64,000 nucleotides of DNA from Monosporascus cannonballus (taxonomy: Eukaryota; Ascomycota; Sordariomycetes; Xylariales): positions 152,365 to 216,364 of the forward strand of contig QJNS01000129.1 in NCBI GenBank assembly GCA_004154925.1. The letters run 5' to 3'. The translations under genes and the position numbers were made by a program. The notes under the pieces were generated by a model. The model did not search any database. It was given only the letters and a program-made list of their open reading frames with translations, and had not been told where the DNA came from. How positions within the stretch are numbered: the stretch's first letter is position 1; every line of letters starts with the position of its first letter. Below are positions 58,151 through 64,000 of this stretch, one piece after another.

Positions 58151-61100
58151 CATGTGTAAGGTTTTCGAAAGGTTTTAAGTATTTTGGAAATTAAAATAAA
58201 TTTTTCATTTAAATGTGTAATAAGTAAATTAAGTTCTTTTTGTATATTAACGACTTTTTTTATTTTTTATACGGCTTCGTTTTTACCTTTAAGTTATTTT
58301 ATTACTTATAAATTTTGATAATATCCGTTATTAACTTAAATAATAAATTGAAAAATGAGTAAAACTTAATTTTTAAAATCTTTTTAACAGCTTTATACAG
58401 GCCGATATATTTAAAATCGAGTCTTTTATTAGTGTTTTAATTTTAAAACATTTTTATAATAGAAAAGATTATTTTTTCGCTTCTGAAAAATAATCCTTTT
58501 ATTTTTTTATTTATAATATTTATTTATGTGATCGCGTATAAATTGCAATTTTGTTTTATTTTTTACTATAATTATTTAAGTTATTTTAACATTGATAAAT
58601 GTACTATACGTGTTTTTATAAATATTCTATATCAATCCAACCGATATATATATAAAGATTATTTTAATATTTTTCACATCATTAATATTACAAATTAATT
58701 ACATAATAAATAACTTTGTACCATAATATTTTTATTTTTCTGCTTAGAATCTAAACGTATAAAATAATTTGTACTTTAAACTGATGTATATTGTACAGTT
58801 TCATTCAAGTTTTGAAATAAATATTATTATTTTAATAAAAGTACTCTTGTATAATAATCATTATATATTAAAAATGGTTTTATAAAAACGTGTGCCGTGT
58901 ATTTTATATTAATAGTTTTTTAATAAAATAAAATATTACGGAATTTCGTATATCGGTTAACGATAGCGAAAGTATTACTATAGTATATTTCTATTATTAA
59001 GAATTTAGATAAAACAGATTTGATCCTAAAATCTATAAAAACTGAACTTTATAATCTTTTAAAAATTAATAATAATTATAACTTTAAGAAAAGTTTATAT
59101 CGTTATATCTTGTCTTTATTATAAAAGTTATGTTATGTTCATACTTTTTAAATATTATTTAAAGATCATAAGAACACTCAAACATCTATGTAATTAATAT
59201 TGGTAAATATAATATATTAAATTTATTTAGTATTGTTTTATAACGTATAATCTCGTTACATTTTCATTTCGTAAAAAATTATCAATATACTTTCTCATTT
59301 ATTAATATATTTCGTATGATATAACTTATATTATTAAATTGCGGCGTAAATATAAATAACGTTTAAAGTAAGATCGAAACTTATATAATTAATTTACTTA
59401 ATCATTTTTAAATATTTTATGGCTTATTGAAAATATTAGATTTATTATTTTCTAAACCGTTTTTATAAATAATAACGGAATCAAAATTTGTTATTTCTTT
59501 ATATTTCGTAATTATATTTCTATAAATCCTTTAATTGTAATAAAACAAATAGAATTTTCATAATTTGAATAAATCTTAACTTGATGAAGATTTCTCTTAA
59601 AACATTTCTAAATGTTCGAAAAACGATAATAATAATCATAAATACCTTACTTAAAATAAGGTTATTAAATTTGGTTTTTTCACTTACAACAAAGAAAAGT
59701 AAAAAAATGTAATGTGCCTTAATTATCTCGTTATCCGATTGCTATATTTAGCGTATAATTCGAAATATCTGTTTTTAATTTAATAAAATATATTAAATCA
59801 TATATAATTCCATCTTTAATTTCTCGAAACCCTTGTTTTACTTACTACGTCTATATAAAATCTTTCCAATAAATTCATTTAAAAATATAACGATTTTATT
59901 ACGGTTTTAGTTAAATATTTATAATAATTAATCAATCTACAAAAAACTAAAATGTTTCAATTATAATTAACGTTTATTATTTTATAATTATAGCAATTCT
60001 TTAAAAGTCCGCCTGACTATATCTCAATGTAATAATAGATGTTAATATTTTTATTTCTGTTTTTTCAATTTATAGAATGCACTTCTTTTTTAAATTAATT
60101 TATAATTTAGCTTTGTGCAAAGCCCAAAAACCTTGGTAAATGTATTTTGTATATTTTTTAGATTAAGAAAAAATAAACCTATCGTCGAGATAAAATATGA
60201 CAAAAACGTCGAAACACTTTACAACATATAAGGTACCATTTACTAGAAAATTATTAATACGTTTATAAGTTCTATTAATATAACCCAGTTTTTAAAGAAT
60301 CCGTGTTTCGTTTTAAAGGTTATTTTTTATTTGTACCTTCTTTAAAATTTAATATTATTATATTCATTTCTGATATTGAACGCTATAAATCATTTTATTC
60401 TATAGAATCACGTTTTTATTTTAATAATTAAATATAACGGTGTTAATACTTAACGGTAACCTTTTTTTAATTATCAGTAATCGAATACAAATCGTAACCT
60501 ATTATTTTTCTTTTATTAAAAGAATACAAAATATTAGGGACACAACTACAAAAATTAAATATATCGTTTTTAATCCACTTTTTATATATTTTTGAACATA
60601 GATAACTTACTTTTATAAAGGTTATACATAAGGTAAAACTTTAGAGGTAAATCTCTTTTAGAAATTGTTCTATAGTTTTACGTATTATATGCCGATAACG
60701 TTATATTTTATTTTTTTCTATAAAGGTGTTTATATTTATACTATTAAAATAATATATTAATTAAGTCCTTCAAAATGTTAAGGTAATATAATAAATTATT
60801 ATTTACCTATTTCAATTTCTCTTTAATAATAATAATAAAATATAATATTTTTCGGAAATCTATTTTTTACGTTGTATTTGTTTCAATAATATAATATATA
60901 TTATATATTTATATTTGTATTTGGTTTTATTTGTGATCGTATATTGAGATTTCATTTTTCAAAATCTTATTTATTATAATAATATAAAACGAATTTTATT
61001 TCGATAATTCTTCATTAATTAAATTTTCATAATAATAGAATGAAAATAATTTTACAATTATGTTATAACTCTTAAAAAATATAATATTAACAATGATTAT

Positions 61101-61300
61101 ATAATTTTGCTTTTAAATAAAAGTTTTAAAGTAATTCCTTTTTCCTTGAATTTGTCTACTACTATTAACGGAATCCTAACCTTCTATATTCGTAATTATA
61201 TAAGATATTACTTTATATTATTATAACAATATAAACTTATTCATTATATTTAACATAATAAAGTTCTTATCTAAAATACCAAATTCTAGTCTTACGAGCG
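58150..61300 (-). pseudogene. Decayed pol of element I
   Basis: Collinear with G 51546-54850. The RT box YLDDRFIFS is readable at 60166-60192 on the minus strand, with both catalytic Asp kept. Integrase would lie at about 58240-59300 and protease at about 60960-61270 by alignment. More transitions and small indels than in G, consistent with I being older. Confidence 0.68.
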
Positions 61301-63186
61301 ACTAATATATTGTAATTCGTATTTCCGAAGTAATAAAATTATGAATAGTCTTTATTATCGTCTTAGAATCCGGTTTAAAAATTCGTCCTATTTTCTTTAA
61401 ATTTTAATATTCCAAATACCTTTTATGAATACACAGTTTTTGAATTTCTTTCGGATTTATTTCATTATATATATATTTTCGTATATAATATATCAAGCTA
61501 TTATATTTATTGCTTTTATTGGTATTTATATTCTTTAGTTATTGTAACCTCTTTTAATGTATTATAATATTTTAATAAAGAATTAATTAGTTTATTTATT
61601 CTATAAAACTTTATTATATTATATTATTATTACTTTTTAATGTTCCTTAGAGTAAAATGCGAACTTGTTCATTTATAGCTTTCGTTTTTTTAGAGTTTAT
61701 AAAATATATTAATTAGAAATAAAAGTTCTATAATAACCCTTTAACAATATCTCTTTACGGTATATTCCAGTATTGTTTTTGGAAATTTATAATTATATGA
61801 ATTATAAAAACAGAACCAGCTTTTACGGCTATTATTACTTTTTTAATTTATTTTCTGAAGTTATTTTCCATCGATCGCGTTTAATAAGATAATAATAATT
61901 TAAAAATCTTAAGACTAAGATTTATTTACATTATTATTTTCGACCGAATTAAAATATTAAATTTTTTCTTATATATATATATATTGTTAATAAATAGTTT
62001 TCTTTATGCATTATATATTAAATATTTTTATTAGTTATAATATATAGCATACCTTTATCACATAAGCCTGAAATTCTAAAAGCAATAACTTTCGTCTATT
62101 TTTAATATTTGTTTATTTATTTTTAAGGTGTTTTATTATTTTTTAAATCTCCTTTAAGTTAAATTTTTAATTCTTTGTATTTCGTATTAAACTTGTTATC
62201 GTAATCGCGTTTATATATATTAAACAAGAAATACATTAATATTTTATTTGTTTTTAGCAAATAATTTCTTATTAAAATCAATATTTCTTTTCTGAAATAA
62301 GAGTTTTGCTGCTTTATTATTAAGGTATTTTAGAAATAATTGAGTAATATCTTATTTCGTTATAATTATAATACTTAACTTAACTTTTATTTTTATATTA
62401 AACCCATTTGAATGCCATAAACTTTAGTAATATTGCCTAAAATATAAGTAATATATTTCGTTTCTTTTTTGAATTAGTTAATTCATTTTTGTACCGTTTT
62501 TGTAATCTAGTGTTAATTTCAATAATTTCGATAATATATTAATTTAAAATTTTGAACTTTTAAGATGTACCTACTTTATATTTTACGTTATCTTTTAATT
62601 TGCTATAAAATATACTAATTAAATTATTATTTTATTATCGTTTTATTTTTCTTTAGTTATAACATTTTAAAATTAATAATACACTTCGAAATGTAATTTT
62701 TTTAAATATAACTGCAAAATTTATTATGCTGTTATTCGCTGTTCAATTAACTTTTCACAATCAATTTTTAAAAGTTTCTTAAAGTTTATATAATTTAAAA
62801 CAAGCCTTAATAATTTTTTTCTAATCGGCTGTAATCCTTTTTTAAACTACGTTTTTATTATTAAATTTTAATGAATTTAAAATATTTTTAATAAAAAGTT
62901 ATTATTATAAAAATAGTATTTACGAATTTAATTCAATATTAAAAAGAAAAAGATATATATAGTTAAATAAGAAATTTTCAAATATTTTTATCGCAAAATT
63001 ATAATTGTTCAACTTTATTTACTAATACTATAATATAAATTAAATTAATTAGTATTTAATCTCTAAATTATTAAATTGGTATTTCAAATTTCGGAATTTT
63101 CGCTTAAAACTATATAATAGTATATATTGTATGAATATTAATTAATATTTAAGTTTAATAATATTCTTAAGTAAACTCTAATAATC
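61300..63186 (-). pseudogene. Decayed gag region of element I
   Basis: Placed by collinearity with gag of G and Z and by its position next to the 5' LTR. I could not read a zinc knuckle here; the sequence is too altered. Confidence 0.45.
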
Positions 63187-63569
63187 TATATCAAATCAAA
63201 AGTTTAATTAATTATTAAATTTTCATTATAGGCCGTTAAATAAATAAAAGTATTATTAATTTTTATATAATAAAATAATTAATATTAAACTTCGTATTAA
63301 TAAATATATTTCAACTAACGAATTTTTCACATAAGGTAATATTATTTATATTACATATCTCATAAATATACATTTTTTTATCGGTGTATTAATTTATTAC
63401 TAATAAATTAATACTCCGGCTTACTAGCTTACCATCAATAAGTTGGTAATCCAGCTTATTGGTTCATCTCCAGTAAGTTGGTGATTCATCACGTGACCGA
63501 CCCACTTAGACATCTTGGCTATTCCTGTTATGACCGTTTCTGGAGGCCGTCGCTGATCAGGTCGTGACA
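63187..63569 (-). repeat. 5' LTR of element I (about 383 bp)
   Basis: The left edge near TATATCAAATC is approximate. The right edge GTCGTGACA is clear. It contains two full 35-bp units (63413-63482) followed by an intact TCACGTGA palindrome (63489-63496). The last 170 bp are little mutated. Confidence 0.78.
63489..63496. promoter_or_regulatory. TCACGTGA palindrome in LTR (E-box type)
   Basis: CACGTG core in LTR U3, the class of site bound by bHLH factors. The same octamer is at 5513-5520 in Z. In H it is TTACGTGA (44317-44324) and in G's 5' LTR TTACGTAA, the form expected after C-to-T change on both strands. Its function is inferred only. Confidence 0.45.
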
Positions 63570-63912
63570 CATAACATCAGTGCAAAACGAGCCAGAGAGG
63601 CCTGAGCTAGCTAAGGTAAGTAGTTGCGAGCCTAGGTGTCGCTTACTTTAATTGCGATAGGCTTGGGCATCCTGTTACGTGTGAAAAACAGTTAGTTCGA
63701 ATCCAGTTTGGGATAACGTATTTTGGGTGGTGCCAAACCTAACTTAAGGCGCCCATGTCGCTGGGGCAAGCACAATGTGCCCCTCATTTAATAGCGTTAA
63801 CCGGACGTCGACTATACATTGACCATGCATGTCAGCCTTTGGCGTATGACGGTTTGCGAGGCTTGCGCCAGCAGGCCGAGCTAGCCGTCATTCACCACCG
63901 GCCGGGGGTCGT
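63570..63912. other. GC-richer tail outside the retroelement nest
   Basis: From the end of I's LTR the composition changes to roughly balanced, with no RIP signs. No long ORF. It contains TAGCTAAGG at about 63615 and GTTCGAATCC at 63695-63704, which match pol III A- and B-box consensus, but no tRNA fold forms around them. It may be a tRNA-derived SINE, another repeat, or the edge of a normal GC-balanced region. Confidence 0.4.

Positions 63913-64000
<88 letters not shown>
63913..64000. repeat. 88-base run of G at the window end
   Basis: Uninterrupted G from 63913 to 64000. It is not a telomere repeat. Most likely a sequencing or assembly artefact at a contig end, or less likely a real homopolymer on which polymerase stalls. 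Confidence 0.85.

Larger units (their letters stand above)
43463..63569 (-). mobile_element. Ty3/gypsy element I, host of H and of a 206-bp insert
   Basis: Minus-strand copy of the Z/C/G family. The pieces are 43463-44242 (left LTR and the first part of the 3' region) and 57752-63569. After removing H and the 206-bp insert about 6.4 kb remain. The junction at H is exact: 5' ...GGGTTTTTC and 3' TTTTCGTCATAAG join in register with G at 51115-51130. The outer TSD is uncertain; CATAA after 63569 and TATAA at 43452-43456 are candidates if the left edge lies a few bases further left. Confidence 0.82.

Noticed and set aside
63617..63720. tRNA gene around GTTCGAATCC
   Set aside because: B-box-like motif present, but no T-stem pairing and no acceptor stem could be found.
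1..64000. Mitochondrial DNA because of the AT content
   Set aside because: No mitochondrial genes, tRNAs or rRNAs. LTR retrotransposons with TSDs and RIP-type changes are nuclear.
63913..64000. Telomere
   Set aside because: Pure G, not a TTAGGG-type repeat.

Overview
The window looks like nuclear DNA of a filamentous ascomycete (Pezizomycotina-type) fungus. I see no intact gene. It is very AT-rich, and nearly all of it is LTR retrotransposon sequence damaged in the way repeat-induced point mutation (RIP) damages duplicated DNA. CAA/CAG Gln codons have become TAA/TAG, Cys and Asp codons have become Tyr and Asn codons, and target-site duplications (TSDs) differ by C/T or G/A, while CpG remains common. 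The species cannot be named from this sequence. Chromodomain-type Ty3/gypsy elements, dense nesting and the absence of genes suit an AT-isochore, subtelomeric or (peri)centromeric block.

Layout. 1-5595: a minus-strand Ty3/gypsy copy (Z), cut by the window edge. 5596-8545: AT-rich DNA with a decayed plus-strand gene I do not recognise. 8546-9270: a large inverted repeat made of two LTR-like arms. 9340-10460: the 3' end and LTR of a plus-strand gypsy copy (F). 10534-43240: an old plus-strand gypsy element (E) split by insertions. Inside E lies minus-strand copy C (12967-34365, TSD GTTAC/ATTAC). C in turn contains elements A (13248-20656, TSD CTAAT) and B (23321-30625, TSD CTAGA). E also contains a Ty1/copia element D (35424-41641, TSD ATTTC). 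43463-63569: a second nest, with minus copy I containing plus copy H (44243-57746, TSD TTTTC), which contains minus copy G (50548-57253, TSD AGTCG). 63570-63912: a GC-richer tail, followed by an 88-base G run at the window end.

Several short (124-206 bp), GC-richer, mostly TG...CA-ended insertions with TSDs sit inside the large elements. They are much less mutated than their hosts, as expected for repeats below the RIP length threshold.

The most unusual signal is a conserved antisense reading frame between the end of pol and the 3' LTR. It occurs in two different gypsy families: about 244 codons in A and B, and about 145 codons in G and H, with decayed traces in I. Nearly all its stops are explained by C-to-T change at Gln codons, so it appears to have been an extra protein-coding gene of these elements. 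A second unusual signal is a 35-bp tandem repeat in the LTR, whose copy number accounts exactly for the length difference between paired LTRs in both G and H.
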